DNA of 60,344 nt from Ancylobacter defluvii (lineage in GTDB: Bacteria > Pseudomonadota > Alphaproteobacteria > Rhizobiales > Xanthobacteraceae). Under the pieces are notes generated by a model. It made no database searches. It saw only the letters and a program-made list of their open reading frames with translations, and was not told where the DNA came from. The translations under genes and the position numbers were made by a program. How positions within the stretch are numbered: position 1 is the first letter of the stretch; each line of letters begins with the position of its first letter. Below, in pieces: positions 35,848 to 46,092 of this stretch. The DNA lies in NCBI RefSeq assembly GCF_018390605.1, contig NZ_JAHBGD010000011.1:49539-109882 (forward strand). The letters run 5' to 3'.

Positions 35848-36696
35848 ATGATCCCGCCGGTTGTCCGCGTTCCCCGTCTCGCCTGCACGCCGAAAGGCGC
35901 GCAGGCGGGCGAGCGCGCCATTCCCGAGGAGACGCCGGTTGCCATTGTCCATAACGGCTCCACCTATGCCGTGATGATGGCGACGCCGGCCGATCTGGAA
36001 GATTTCGGCATCGGCTTCAGCCTGACCGAGGGCGTGATCGACCGCCTTGCCGATGTCGAGGACCTCGAGCTTCTCGAATTTGACGAGGGGGTTGAGGTGC
36101 GGCTGTGGATCAATGCCGAGCGGGCCGGGCAGATGGTGGCGCGGCGTCGGCAGATCGCCGGGCCGACCGGCTGCGGGCTGTGCGGGGTGGAAAGTCTCGA
36201 ACTGGCGGTGAAGCCGGCGCGGGCTGTCGGCGCGGGCCGGGTCTTCGCGCCGGCCGACATTTCCCGCGCCATCGCTGCATTGCCGCCGGCACAGCTGCTC
36301 AACCATGCCACCCGCGCCGTGCATGCCGCGGCGTTCTGGGAGCCGGAGGCCGGGCTGGTCGCGGTGCGCGAGGATGTCGGGCGTCACAACGCGCTCGACA
36401 AGCTGGTCGGCCATCTGGTGCGGCAGCCGCGGATGGCGACGGAAAACCCGGCGTCGCGCGGCATCGTGCTGCTGACCAGCCGGGTGTCGATCGAGATGAT
36501 CCAGAAGACCGCGATGCTCGGGGCCTCGGTGCTGGTGGCGGTCTCGGCGCCGACGGCGCTGGCGGTGCGCACGGCCGAGGCGGCGGGCATCACCCTCGCG
36601 GCGATCGCGCGGGACGACGGATTTGAAGTCTTTACCCATCCGCAGCGCATCGCGACCGGCGGATCCAACACGGAGACCGTTCCCCATGTCGCATGA
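35848..36696 (+). CDS. fdhD: Formate dehydrogenase sulfur carrier FdhD (FdsC)
   Basis: 282-residue accessory protein. FdhD homologues transfer sulfur from a cysteine desulfurase to the bis-MGD cofactor and are needed for formate dehydrogenase activity. The CXXC motif is C109-GL-C112 in GPTGCGLCG, and DVGRHNALDKLVG and LTSRVSIEMIQK are family signatures. In fds operons this gene is also named fdsC. It is 12 bases after fdsA, and its last 11 bases overlap fdsD. Confidence 0.94.
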   Translation: MIPPVVRVPRLACTPKGAQAGERAIPEETPVAIVHNGSTYAVMMATPADLEDFGIGFSLTEGVIDRLADVEDLELLEFDEGVEVRLWINAERAGQMVARRRQIAGPTGCGLCGVESLELAVKPARAVGAGRVFAPADISRAIAALPPAQLLNHATRAVHAAAFWEPEAGLVAVREDVGRHNALDKLVGHLVRQPRMATENPASRGIVLLTSRVSIEMIQKTAMLGASVLVAVSAPTALAVRTAEAAGITLAAIARDDGFEVFTHPQRIATGGSNTETVPHVA

Positions 36697-36970
36697 TTCG
36701 CATGACAGCCTGCCGCGGCTGATCTACATGGCGAACCAGATCGGCGCCTTCTTCGAGTCCCAGAAGCACGACAAGGCGGTGGTCGGCATCGCCAAGCATA
36801 TCAAGGACTTCTGGGAACCGCGCATGCGCGCCAAGATCGAAGACCACATCGCCGCCGGCGGCGACGGCCTGAAGCCGCTGGTCGTCGAATCGCTCAAGAC
36901 GCTGCCGCCGGTGAAGCGCACCGATATCCCGGTGGCCCGCCCTTCCGAGTCGCTGCCCGCGCATCACTGA
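36686..36970 (+). CDS. fdsD: Formate dehydrogenase delta subunit
   Basis: 94-residue FdsD, a small soluble protein with YMANQIGAFFESQ and VGIAKHIKDFWEPRMRAKI, typical of the family. In Rhodobacter and Cupriavidus it associates with the FDS complex and supports maturation. ATG 36686 overlaps the fdhD end by 11 bases. It closes the operon before a strong terminator. Confidence 0.92.
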   Translation: MSHDSHDSLPRLIYMANQIGAFFESQKHDKAVVGIAKHIKDFWEPRMRAKIEDHIAAGGDGLKPLVVESLKTLPPVKRTDIPVARPSESLPAHH

Positions 36971-37006
36971 GCGGGTCTCGCCAGCTTCCCTTTTGTCACG
37001 TCGCCA

Positions 37007-37040
37007 CGCCCGCATGGATCGTCCATGCGGGCGTTTTGTT
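37007..37040 (+). terminator. Rho-independent terminator of the fds operon
   Basis: CGCCCGCATGGA (37007-37018), loop TCG, TCCATGCGGGCG (37022-37033), then TTTTGTT. A perfect 12-bp stem with a T-tract on the plus strand, placed 37 bases after fdsD. Confidence 0.92.
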
Positions 37041-37217
37041 GGCGTTTTGCAGGGCGATTCGGCTAGACGCCTTCTGTCCGGTCGCGAAAGGTGATCCCAT
37101 GGCTACGGCGCCATTCGGCCGCGTCGCGACCATTGTTCCGCCATGGCCGGGGGGCATCGGAATACGGGGGCGCCGGACCGGTGGCAACGGGCTGGTCGCG
37201 GAACGGAGTGAGTGGGA

Positions 37218-39056
37218 ATGCACGGCGACGGGTATGGGCTGCTGATCTCGGCGCTGGTGTTCCTGTTGGCGCTAGTGGTGGCGGTTCCCCTCGCCCGGCG
37301 GCTCGGCCTCTCGCCCATCGTCGGCTATCTGGTCGCCGGCATTGCCATCGGCCCCTCTGGCCTCGGGGCGATCCGCGACCCCGAGCGCATCATCACCGTG
37401 GCCGAGATCGGCGTGGTGCTGCTGCTGTTCGTCATCGGGCTCGAGCTGAAACTGTCGCGGCTGCTGGCGCTGCGCCGGGCGATCTTCGGCATCGGCGCCG
37501 CGCAGCTGATCTTCACCGGCGGCTCGATCGCCGTGCTGGCGCACTATGCCGGCAAGGATTTCGACTGGCGCGCCGGCGCCATCGCCGGGCTGGCGCTCGC
37601 CTTGTCGGCCACCTCCATCGCCCTGCAGCTGCTGGAGGAGAAGAACGGGCTCGCGCAGCCCTACGGCCAGCGGGCCTTCGCGGTGCTGCTGTTCCAGGAC
37701 ATGGCAGTGGTGCCGCTGATCGCCTTCATGCCGCTGATGGTGCCGGGCACCCATGAAGGGCAATCCATCCTCGATTCGCTGCGCGATGTCGGCATCGTGC
37801 TGGCGGCGGTGGCGGTGGTGATCGGGGTCGGCCGCTATCTGCTGACGCCGCTGTTCCAGATCCTCGCCCGCAGCCATGCCCGCGAGGTGATGACCGCGGC
37901 GGCGCTGCTGGTGGTGCTCGGCGCCGGCGCGCTGATGGCCTCTGTCGGCATGTCGATGGCGATGGGCGCCTTCCTCGCCGGGGTGATGCTGTCGGAATCC
38001 AGCTTCCGCCATGAGCTGGAGGCTAATGTCGACGCGTTTCGCGGGCTGCTGATCGCGCTGTTCTTCATGAGCATCGGCATGTCGATGAATCTCGACGTTG
38101 TGCTCGCCAATGCGCCGCTGCTGATCCTGGGGACGCTGCTGGTCACCTTGGTGAAGGCGGTATCGGTCTGGGCGGTGTTCCATCTGTCGGAGGGCTCGGA
38201 GGCGGATTCGGTACGGGCCGCCTCGGTGCTCACCTCGGCGGGCGAGTTCTCCTTCGTGCTGTTCCCGCTCGCCCTCGGGCTCGGCCTGATCACCGCCCAG
38301 CAGGCGGATCTGCTCTCCGCCTGCGCGGCGATGACCATGATGCTGGGCCCGCCGGTGGCGCTGATCGGCGAGCGCATCGCCCGCAAGCTGGAGCGCCGCG
38401 ACATCACGGTGCCGAAGCCGGACGATTTCTCTGACGCGCATGGTTCGGTGCTGGTGGTCGGCTTCGGCCGCTTCGGCCAGATCGTCTCGCAATGCCTGCT
38501 GACCCAGGGCATGGAGGTGACGATCATCGACAACGATGTTGAGATGATCCAGAGCGCCGGCCGCTTCGGCTTCCGCATCTATTACGGCGACGGCACCCGG
38601 CTCGACGTGCTGCGCGCGGCGGGGGCCGAGCGGGTGCGGGTGGTGGCGGTGTGCGTCGACCATCGCGAGACGGCAGATCGCATCGTCGAAATCCTCAAGA
38701 TGAACGTCCCGCACGTGCAACTGCATGTGCGCGCCTATGATCGAACCCACAGCCTCGCCCTCAAGGCGAAGGGGGTCGACTATGAAATCCGCGAGACCTT
38801 CGAATCCGCGCTGGCCTTCGGCAATGCGACGCTGAGGGCCAATGGCGTGGCGGTCGAAGCGGCCCGCCACATCATCGCCGAGGTGCGCGAGCTCGACCGC
38901 CAGCGGCTGCAGCGGCAGATGGAGGGCGGCATCGATTACGGCCCCGGCCGCATGGCCGCCGAGCCCGAGCCGCTGGTGCCGCCCGAGCGCGAGGCGCATG
39001 CGCTCAATCCCGAGGCGGAGGACGCACTGCGCCACGAGACCGAGTTTTCCGGCTAG
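37218..39056 (+). CDS. KefB-like monovalent cation:proton antiporter with TrkA-N domain
   Basis: 612-residue CPA2-family transporter: about 12 membrane segments in the first 385 residues, then a cytosolic NAD-binding RCK/TrkA-N domain (VLVVGFGRFGQIVSQ) and a basic-acidic tail. The membrane part includes the FRGLLIALFFMSIGMSMNL motif usual for Kef and YbaL-type proteins. It may be a glutathione-gated potassium efflux system, but ancillary KefF or KefG is absent. ATG 37218 with GGAG 6 bases upstream is preferred over GTG 37212. Confidence 0.88.
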   Translation: MHGDGYGLLISALVFLLALVVAVPLARRLGLSPIVGYLVAGIAIGPSGLGAIRDPERIITVAEIGVVLLLFVIGLELKLSRLLALRRAIFGIGAAQLIFTGGSIAVLAHYAGKDFDWRAGAIAGLALALSATSIALQLLEEKNGLAQPYGQRAFAVLLFQDMAVVPLIAFMPLMVPGTHEGQSILDSLRDVGIVLAAVAVVIGVGRYLLTPLFQILARSHAREVMTAAALLVVLGAGALMASVGMSMAMGAFLAGVMLSESSFRHELEANVDAFRGLLIALFFMSIGMSMNLDVVLANAPLLILGTLLVTLVKAVSVWAVFHLSEGSEADSVRAASVLTSAGEFSFVLFPLALGLGLITAQQADLLSACAAMTMMLGPPVALIGERIARKLERRDITVPKPDDFSDAHGSVLVVGFGRFGQIVSQCLLTQGMEVTIIDNDVEMIQSAGRFGFRIYYGDGTRLDVLRAAGAERVRVVAVCVDHRETADRIVEILKMNVPHVQLHVRAYDRTHSLALKAKGVDYEIRETFESALAFGNATLRANGVAVEAARHIIAEVRELDRQRLQRQMEGGIDYGPGRMAAEPEPLVPPEREAHALNPEAEDALRHETEFSG

Positions 39057-39064
39057 AGCCCGTT

Positions 39065-39192
39065 CCCGCCACGAAAGCCGAAAGGCCTTCGCGACGGGGA
39101 CAAGCTTCAGCTTGTTCTATCGAAAGCGCTTCCCTGACGATCAGGCGATTTCACCTGATCGGAAAGGGGTTTGGGCTGCCCGATTGTCGGGC
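39065..39192. repeat. Cluster of four inverted repeats between convergent genes
   Basis: Between the antiporter and mscS four hairpins lie in series: an imperfect arm pair around a GAAA loop (39067-39099); ACAAGCT-TC-AGCTTGT (39100-39115); CGATCAGG with CCTGATCG around 8 bases (39138-39161); and GCCCGA-TTG-TCGGGC (39178-39192). It may be a composite intergenic repeat of the kind scattered in rhizobial genomes and could act as a two-way terminator. Confidence 0.6.
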
Positions 39193-39230
39193 GGCGAGGC
39201 CGTCGCGGCGCGGCGACCGCGGCCTGGCGT

Positions 39231-41489
39231 TCAGCTCGCCGCGGCTTCCGCCGCCACCTTCTCGGCGAGATCGTTGGCGGCCTTGCGGCTGGCCGCGGCG
39301 GCACCGGCCGGATCGCCGGTCGTCATGGACTGCACCGAGACGGTGTTGTTGGCGAACTCGATGCCCTGCTGCGGCAGGGTGCGGATCATCCGCTTGACCG
39401 CCTCGCGCTGGATCACCGTGGGCCGGGTCGGCTTCACGGTGAACTTGAACCGCACCACCAGGGCGTTGTCGGCGATATCGGCCACGCCCTGCATCTTCAG
39501 CGGCATCAGGAAATCGTCCTTGTATTCGGGGTCGTCCTGCAGCTCGATGCCGATCTTCTTCACCGTCTTGCGCAGCTTCTCGATATCGGTGTCGCGGGTG
39601 AAGCGCAGGTTGAACTTCAGCGTCGACCAGTCGCGGCTGAAATTGGTGATCTGGCCGAGCTGGCCGAAGGGGATGGTGTGCACCATGCCGTTCTGGTGGC
39701 GCAGCTTCAGCGAGCGCAGGGTGAAGCCCTCCACCGTGCCCTTGGCCTTGCCGCAGTCGATATATTCGCCGACCCGGAAGGCATCGTCGACGAGGTAGAA
39801 CACGCCGGAGACGATGTCCTTCACCAGCGTCTGGCTGCCGAAGGAGATGGCGAGGCCGACAATGGAGGCGCCGGCGATCAGCGGTGTGATGTTGATGCCG
39901 AGCTGCGACAGCACGGTCAGCGCCGCCATGACGACAATGGCGAGCAGCATGGTGACCCGCAGCAACGGCATCAGCGTGCTCATGCGCGAGGCGGTGGTCG
40001 GGGCCGCGGCGGGGTCCTCGGTATCCTGGTGGCCAGGAAGGCCGCTGGCGACCGGGGCGGCGTAGAGCTTGGTGAAGTATTCCACCGCCTGCCAGGCGCA
40101 ATAGGCGCCGAGCAGGATGGCACCCGCCGGCAGTGCTGCCGCCGCCAGCGCATTGTAGCCGCTCATATCCATCATGCCGACGCCATGCACCGCCCAGATG
40201 CGGAACAGCAGCGACAGCGCGCCGAGCAGGATGGCGACCCGCACGCAGCGCATCAGCGCCTCGATCGCCCGCTCGCGCCGGGAATGACTGACGTCCATGT
40301 CGAGGCGCATCAGGCGGCAGACCTTGTCCATGAAGGATTCCACCACCAGAAGCCCGATCAGCACGTTCAGCGTCATCATGATTGCCTCATGCACGCCATT
40401 GGCGGTGGTGAGGGCACCATAGACGCGGGCCATGCCGAGTACGAGGAAGAACGGTATGGCGATGACCAGCCAGAACCGCGCGACGCTGGCAACCAACGGC
40501 CCCGGCTTGCCGCCCTGGCTGAGGCCATGGAACCACTTCGCCACCGGCTCGCGGATCGCGACCGACGCGCCAATGATCAGGCCGGTGAGCACCAGTGAGT
40601 TGATGAGCGTGGCGCAGGCGATCACCAGCGGCGGCGACTGGATGCCGTCGAGAATGCGGCGGATATCGGAGAGCAGGATCGCCACCAGGATCACCGCCGA
40701 GGTCCAGCGATAGATCTTCAGCGCCCCGGCGTCGTCGATCTCGGCGAGCCGTGCCTGCGGCAGGTTCGGCCGCAGGGCGATGCGGAACACCAACAGATAG
40801 AGCCGCCAGTAGAACACGCTGGTCAGCACCAGGAAGCCGAAATGCGCCTGCGGCACGCCATCCTCGAAGAAGCCGACGATCATCGCATGCGTCGCCAGCC
40901 ACAGGCCGGCAAGGATCACCACATCGAGGCTGACCAGCGCCGCGAGAGCCCACATCGAGGCGGCGCCGGTCACCCGGTTGGCGAGATGGCGCCGCGCCGG
41001 GCGCAAAGCGAGGCGCAGCAGGCCCTCGGTGCCGAGCGCCACGGCGACACAGGCGGCCAAGAGCAGCAGGAAGCGGCCGGGCTCGCGGCCATGGTTCAAA
41101 TCGGCGCTGAGTATGTGGGGAATGCGGCCGGCCTGCTCGATCAGCGCCGGGAATTCCGCCAGCACATCGTCGCTGCGGTCGAGGACCTCGATGAACTTTT
41201 CGCTCATCGGCTCCTCATGGGTCATGCTCATCATCGGAGCCGGAGCCGGCGCCGGTTCCGAGGCCGGCGCCTCCGGCTTCCCGGCGGCGGCGGTTCCCGC
41301 CGGCGGGCTGGCGACCGGCGCCGCGGCACCGGTCTTCAACCGTTCCACCACCGCCGTGCTGAGCGAATCCACCAACTGGTCGAATTGCTGCTGGCTGAGC
41401 GGGGCGGGTGCCGGGGTCTGGGCGGCGATGGGCGCCGCCGGCAGGAGCAGAAACGGGAGAGCGAGAACGACGCGACGCAGGAGGTTCAT
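39231..41489 (-). CDS. Large MscS-family mechanosensitive channel
   Basis: 752-residue MscS/YbdG-type channel. A signal peptide (MNLLRRVVLALPFLLLPAAPIAAQ) and a proline/alanine-rich periplasmic stretch precede about eight to ten membrane segments. The pore-lining helix and beta domain begin near GINITPLIAGASIVGLAISFGSQTLVKD, followed by GEYIDCGKAKGTVEGFTLRSLKLRHQNG. It would open under hypo-osmotic stress to release solutes. ATG 41489 after GGAGG-like sequence is used. Converges on the antiporter across a hairpin cluster. Confidence 0.9.
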   Translation of the reverse strand: MNLLRRVVLALPFLLLPAAPIAAQTPAPAPLSQQQFDQLVDSLSTAVVERLKTGAAAPVASPPAGTAAAGKPEAPASEPAPAPAPMMSMTHEEPMSEKFIEVLDRSDDVLAEFPALIEQAGRIPHILSADLNHGREPGRFLLLLAACVAVALGTEGLLRLALRPARRHLANRVTGAASMWALAALVSLDVVILAGLWLATHAMIVGFFEDGVPQAHFGFLVLTSVFYWRLYLLVFRIALRPNLPQARLAEIDDAGALKIYRWTSAVILVAILLSDIRRILDGIQSPPLVIACATLINSLVLTGLIIGASVAIREPVAKWFHGLSQGGKPGPLVASVARFWLVIAIPFFLVLGMARVYGALTTANGVHEAIMMTLNVLIGLLVVESFMDKVCRLMRLDMDVSHSRRERAIEALMRCVRVAILLGALSLLFRIWAVHGVGMMDMSGYNALAAAALPAGAILLGAYCAWQAVEYFTKLYAAPVASGLPGHQDTEDPAAAPTTASRMSTLMPLLRVTMLLAIVVMAALTVLSQLGINITPLIAGASIVGLAISFGSQTLVKDIVSGVFYLVDDAFRVGEYIDCGKAKGTVEGFTLRSLKLRHQNGMVHTIPFGQLGQITNFSRDWSTLKFNLRFTRDTDIEKLRKTVKKIGIELQDDPEYKDDFLMPLKMQGVADIADNALVVRFKFTVKPTRPTVIQREAVKRMIRTLPQQGIEFANNTVSVQSMTTGDPAGAAAASRKAANDLAEKVAAEAAAS

Positions 41490-41738
41490 GGAGCCTTGGC
41501 CGGGCAATGGACCGCCACGTCAAGCGCTTCAGCCGGTCGACCGCCCCGGCGGAGTGCCGCGGGCTGGGCCCCGAATTCAGCGGCCGCTTCGAGGCAGTCG
41601 TTTCGGTGCGGCAGGCCACTATCGACCGCGATGCTTCGCCTGTCCATTGGGAATGCAAGCAACCTCCCCCGGGCATCGGCGCGAGGGGCCGGGGAGGATC
41701 GGTGGCGGGCGGCACCGCGTTGCGCCGAGGCGGTAGGC

Positions 41739-43901
41739 TCAGGCGGCTTTGGCCTCGCGGCGGCGGCGGTGGAGAATGAACTCCGTATAGCCGTTCGGCT
41801 GAGTGCGGCCCTCGAGGATCAGGTCGCGCGCGGCGCGGAAGGCGAAGCCATCATAGGACGGGGCCATCGGCACATAGGCCGGGTCGCCTTCATTCTGGCC
41901 GTCGACCACCTTGGCCATGCGCTTGAGGGTCTCCTCGACCTGCTCGCGCGTCACCACCCGGTGCAGCAGCCAGTTGGCGACGTGCTGCGAGGAGATGCGC
42001 AGCGTGGCGCGGTCTTCCATCAGCCCGACATCGTGGATGTCCGGCACCTTGGAGCAGCCGACCCCCTGGTCGATCCAGCGCACCACATAGCCGAGGATGC
42101 CCTGGATGTTGTTGTCGAGCTCCTCCTGCACCGCGGCGGGCTCCCAGTTGCCGCGATCGACCACCGGCACGGTGAGCAGGTCGCGGCGTGCGGCCGGCTT
42201 GCGGTGGCGCAGTTCCGCCTGCCGGGCGAAGACGTCGACCTTGTGATAGTGCAGGGCGTGTAGCGTCGCCGCGGTCGGGGAAGGCACCCAAGCGGTGTTG
42301 GCGCCGGCCAGCGGATGCACGATCTTCTGCACCAGCATGTCGGCCATGCGGTCCGGCATCGCCCACATGCCCTTGCCGATCTGGCCCTTGCCGTCGAGAT
42401 GGGCTTTGAGCCCGACATCGACATTGTTGTCCTCATAGGCCTTGATCCAGACCTGCGCCTTCATCTCGTTTTTGCGGACCATCGGGCCCGCCTCGATCGA
42501 GGTGTGGATCTCGTCGCCGGTGCGGTCGAGGAAGCCGGTATTGATGAAGACGACGCGCTCGCGCGCCTCATGGATGGCGGCGGCGAGATTGGCGCTGGTG
42601 CGGCGCTCCTCGTCCATGATGCCGATCTTCAGCGTCGTCGGCGCCATGCCGAGCAGCGCCTCGACGCGGGCGAACAGCTCCACCGCGAAGCCGACCTCCT
42701 CGGGCCCGTGCATCTTCGGCTTGACGATGTAGACCGAGCCGGTGCGGCTGTTGTGCAGCGGGCCGGTGCCCTTGAGATCGTGCAGCGCGATGAGCGAGGT
42801 CACCGCCGCGTCGAGAATCGCCTCCGGGATCTCGTCGCCATCGGCGCCGCGCACCGCGTCGGTCATCATATGGTGGCCGACATTGCGCACCAGCAGCAGG
42901 CTGCGCCCATGCAGCACCTTGGTGCCGCCATCCGGCGCAGTGTAGGCGCGGTCCTGCGCCAGATGGCGTTCCACCGTCGCGCCGCCCTTGTCGAAATGGG
43001 CGCTGAGCGTGCCCTTCATCAGGCCGAGCCAGTTGCGGTAGACGAGGATCTTGTCGGCGGCATCCACCGCGGCGACGCTGTCCTCGCAATCGATGATGGT
43101 GGTGACCGCCGCTTCGACGATGACGTCGGCGATGCCGGCGGCATCGGTGGCGCCGATGCGGGTGGCGCGGTCGATCTTCAATTCGACGTGCAGGCCGTGA
43201 TTGACCAGCAGCACCGCGGCGGGCGTCGCGGCGTCCCCGGCATGGCCGGCGAACTGCGCGGTATCGGCGAGGCCGGCGATGGCGCCGGAGGCCAGCGTCA
43301 CCTGGAGCGCGCCGTCGGCGACGGCATAGGCGGTGGCGTCGAGATGCGAGCCGACGGTCAGCGGGAAGGTCTCGTCGAGGAACGCGCGGACCTTGGCGAC
43401 CACCAGCGCGGCGCGCACCGGGTTGAAGCCGCCGCCGCGGGTGGCGCCGCCCTCCTCCGGCAACGCGTCGGTGCCGTAGAGCGCGTCATAGAGGCTGTTC
43501 CAGCGCGCATTGGCGGCGTTCAGCGCATAGCGGGCATTGGTGATCGGCACCACCAGCTGCGGGCCGGGAATGCGGGCGAGCTCGTCGTCGACATTCTGCG
43601 TCGCCACCGCGACCGCGTCCGGCTCGGGGAGCAGATAGCCGATGTCGCTGAGGAAGGTCTCGTACTCAGCCGGATCGATGCTGCGCCCCTTATGGGTGCG
43701 GTGCCAGTCGTCGATCACCGTCTGCAGCGCGTCGCGCTTGGCCAGCAGCGTGCCGTTGCGGGGGGCGAACTCGCCGACGATCTCGGCGAAACCCTGCCAG
43801 AAGGCGGCGGGGTCGATGCCGGTGCCGGGAATGGCCTCGTCGTTGACGAAGGCGTAGAGGTCGGCGTCGATGTGAAGGCCGGCGATGTCAACGGTGCTCA
43901 T
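41739..43901 (-). CDS. glcB: Malate synthase G
   Basis: 720-residue enzyme condensing glyoxylate and acetyl-CoA to malate. Diagnostic segments include [33 protein letters not shown], the catalytic [36 protein letters not shown], and the C-terminal [14 protein letters not shown]. Length is standard for form G. The frame is open to 43991, but ATG 43901 gives the family N-terminus. No isocitrate lyase or glycolate oxidase gene is nearby. A palindrome lies 55 bases upstream of the ATG. Confidence 0.95.
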   Translation of the reverse strand: MSTVDIAGLHIDADLYAFVNDEAIPGTGIDPAAFWQGFAEIVGEFAPRNGTLLAKRDALQTVIDDWHRTHKGRSIDPAEYETFLSDIGYLLPEPDAVAVATQNVDDELARIPGPQLVVPITNARYALNAANARWNSLYDALYGTDALPEEGGATRGGGFNPVRAALVVAKVRAFLDETFPLTVGSHLDATAYAVADGALQVTLASGAIAGLADTAQFAGHAGDAATPAAVLLVNHGLHVELKIDRATRIGATDAAGIADVIVEAAVTTIIDCEDSVAAVDAADKILVYRNWLGLMKGTLSAHFDKGGATVERHLAQDRAYTAPDGGTKVLHGRSLLLVRNVGHHMMTDAVRGADGDEIPEAILDAAVTSLIALHDLKGTGPLHNSRTGSVYIVKPKMHGPEEVGFAVELFARVEALLGMAPTTLKIGIMDEERRTSANLAAAIHEARERVVFINTGFLDRTGDEIHTSIEAGPMVRKNEMKAQVWIKAYEDNNVDVGLKAHLDGKGQIGKGMWAMPDRMADMLVQKIVHPLAGANTAWVPSPTAATLHALHYHKVDVFARQAELRHRKPAARRDLLTVPVVDRGNWEPAAVQEELDNNIQGILGYVVRWIDQGVGCSKVPDIHDVGLMEDRATLRISSQHVANWLLHRVVTREQVEETLKRMAKVVDGQNEGDPAYVPMAPSYDGFAFRAARDLILEGRTQPNGYTEFILHRRRREAKAA

Positions 43902-43955
43902 GATTTGGCGTACTCCGAGCATTTGGCCGGCGCCCACGCCGGCAGAGGCTGTCCA

Positions 43956-43977
43956 TTTTTTGCTATGCAGCGAAAAA
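43956..43977. promoter_or_regulatory. Palindromic candidate operator upstream of glcB
   Basis: TTTTTTGCT-ATGC-AGCGAAAAA is an inverted repeat with 8 of 9 bases paired, in an AT-rich patch of the macB-glcB gap. Glyoxylate-pathway genes of actinobacteria and alphaproteobacteria are sometimes controlled by RamB/PccR-type regulators that bind TTTGC-rich palindromes; that link is speculative. Confidence 0.4.
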
Positions 43978-44109
43978 TAAGTGCAGCGCAATATCGCATA
44001 TAGTCGGGTATGGACCGGCCGCCGGGTCGCCGAGGAGGGCTCACCTATCCGCTAAAGTCCTGGAATCGCGGGATGTTCCATTCTTCCTCCGCGGAAGGCC
44101 GGTGGCGCG

Positions 44110-46092
44110 TCAGTCGCGTGCCAGCGCCGCCACCGGATCGAGCCGCGAGGCGTTTCGCGCCGGCAGGAAGCCGAAGGCGATGCCGATCAGGCTGGAGCAC
44201 AGCACCGCCGCGACGATGGAGGCGGTCGAGTAGACGAAGCTGAAACCGGCGCCGAGGGCGCCGGCCAGGGCGCCGAGCCCGAGTGCGGCGGCGATGCCGA
44301 GCACCCCGCCGATGAGGCACACCAGCACCGCCTCGATGAGGAACTGCTGCAGGATGTCGGCGCGCCGCGCCCCCACCGCCATGCGCACCCCGATCTCGCC
44401 GACCCGCTCCGACACCGACACCAGCATGATGTTCATCACCCCGATGCCGCCGACCACCAGCGAGATCACCGCGATGGCGGCGATCAGCAAGGCCAGCGTC
44501 TGGGTGGTGGCGGTGATGGTCTTGCGGATGTCGTCGGTGTTGAGGATGAAGAAGTCCTTGGTGCCGTGGCGCTGGAGGAGCAGCCGGGTGACCGCCTGCT
44601 CGGCGAGGTCGGTCGGCACGTCGTCGGCCACCCGCACGGTGATCGAGCGCAGCGAGGTCGAGCCGAGCAGCCGGGCCTGCACGGTGGTGTAGGGCAAATA
44701 GAGCGACAGGTTCTGGCTGGAGCCGAAGCCGCCCTGTTGCGGCTGGGTGACGCCGATCACCCGCGCCGGCACCTTGCCGATGAACACCACCTCGCCGATC
44801 GGGCTGCCGGCGATGTCGCCGAACAGCGTCTTGCGGGTGTTCTCGTCGATGACGACGTCCTGCGCCAGGGCATGCACGCTGGTGGCGTCGAACAGGCGCC
44901 CCGCGGCGAGGCGGGTGCCCTTGGCCTTGAAATACTGGTCGCCGACGCCGTTCACCAGCGCATTGGCCTCCTTGGAGCCGTAGCGCACCGTCGACGAGGT
45001 GGAGACCGTCGGCGTCACCGCCGCCACATAGGGCTGGCCGGCCAAAGCGTCGGCATCGCCCACCACCAGCGTGGTCACCCGGCCGGAGCGGGTGTCGCCG
45101 AAATCCCGGCCGGCGAAGATTTCCAGCGTGTTGGTGCCGAGGCTGGCGATATTGGCGAGCACGCGCTGCTGCGAGCCCTGCCCGAGCGCCACCACGCTGA
45201 CCACCGAGGCGATGCCGATGATGATGCCGAGCATGGTGAGGAAGGTGCGCAGCCCGTGCGCCCGCATCGACAGCAGCGCCATGTGGAAGGCTTCGCGGAA
45301 CCGGTCGGCGAAGGCGCCGAGGCGGCCTTGCGCGGGGGAGGCGGCGGCCTCCGCGGCCTCCGCAGCCGGCGCGGCCGGCGCCGGGGTGATGCGGCGGTCG
45401 GACAGGATTTCGCCGTCGCTGATCTCGATGATGCGGCCGGTGCGGTTCGCCACCTGCATGTCGTGGGTGACGATGATGATGGTGCGCCCTTCGGCATTGA
45501 GCTCGGCAAGGATGCGCAGCACTTCCTCGCCGCTGTGCTTGTCGAGCGCGCCGGTCGGCTCGTCGGCGAGGATGACGTTGGCGCCGTTCATCAGCGCGCG
45601 GGCGATGGAGACGCGCTGCTGCTGGCCGCCGGAGAGCTGGCCGGGCCGGTGGCCGGTGCGCTCGCCCATGCCGAGCCGGCCGAGTAGCGCGGCGGCGCGG
45701 GTGCGGCGGGCCGCCGGCGTCTGGCCGGCATAGACGGCGGGGATCTCGACATTGCCCAGCGCGGTCAGCTCGGCCAGCAGGTGGTAGCGCTGGAAGATGA
45801 AGCCGAAATGCTCGCGGCGCAGCGCCGCCAGCTCGTCGGCGCCGAGCTCGGCGACATCGCGGCCGGCGACGCGATAGCTGCCGGAGCTGGCGCGGTCGAG
45901 ACAGCCGAGAATGTTCATCAGCGTCGATTTGCCGGAGCCGGAGGCGCCGACGATCGCCACCATATCGCCGGCCTCGATGGTGAGGTCGACATCCTTCAGC
46001 ACCGTGATGCTGCGCTCGCCGGACGGGAATTCGCGGCGCAGGTTGCGGATCTCGATGAGCGGCTCGCCCATGGTCACTGCCCCATCGCTCAC
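44110..46092 (-). CDS. macB: MacB-type ABC transporter, fused ATPase and permease
   Basis: 660-residue mechanotransmission ABC protein that works with MacA and an outer-membrane TolC-type channel to export macrolides, siderophores or peptides. ATPase: Walker [10 protein letters not shown] (49-57), signature LSGGQQQR, Walker [11 protein letters not shown]. Then a membrane helix near 280, a large periplasmic domain and three C-terminal membrane segments around 530-650 with [21 protein letters not shown] 46092 overlaps the macA stop; ATG 46071 is possible. No outer-membrane partner gene is adjacent. Confidence 0.92.
   Translation of the reverse strand: MSDGAVTMGEPLIEIRNLRREFPSGERSITVLKDVDLTIEAGDMVAIVGASGSGKSTLMNILGCLDRASSGSYRVAGRDVAELGADELAALRREHFGFIFQRYHLLAELTALGNVEIPAVYAGQTPAARRTRAAALLGRLGMGERTGHRPGQLSGGQQQRVSIARALMNGANVILADEPTGALDKHSGEEVLRILAELNAEGRTIIIVTHDMQVANRTGRIIEISDGEILSDRRITPAPAAPAAEAAEAAASPAQGRLGAFADRFREAFHMALLSMRAHGLRTFLTMLGIIIGIASVVSVVALGQGSQQRVLANIASLGTNTLEIFAGRDFGDTRSGRVTTLVVGDADALAGQPYVAAVTPTVSTSSTVRYGSKEANALVNGVGDQYFKAKGTRLAAGRLFDATSVHALAQDVVIDENTRKTLFGDIAGSPIGEVVFIGKVPARVIGVTQPQQGGFGSSQNLSLYLPYTTVQARLLGSTSLRSITVRVADDVPTDLAEQAVTRLLLQRHGTKDFFILNTDDIRKTITATTQTLALLIAAIAVISLVVGGIGVMNIMLVSVSERVGEIGVRMAVGARRADILQQFLIEAVLVCLIGGVLGIAAALGLGALAGALGAGFSFVYSTASIVAAVLCSSLIGIAFGFLPARNASRLDPVAALARD

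Noticed and set aside
37099..37245. 48-codon frame with AAAGG upstream, overlapping the antiporter start
   Set aside because: No conservation signal that I can see and it overlaps the better-supported antiporter start.
42315..44003. 562-codon plus-strand open frame
   Set aside because: Antisense to malate synthase G; no motif or ribosome-binding site.
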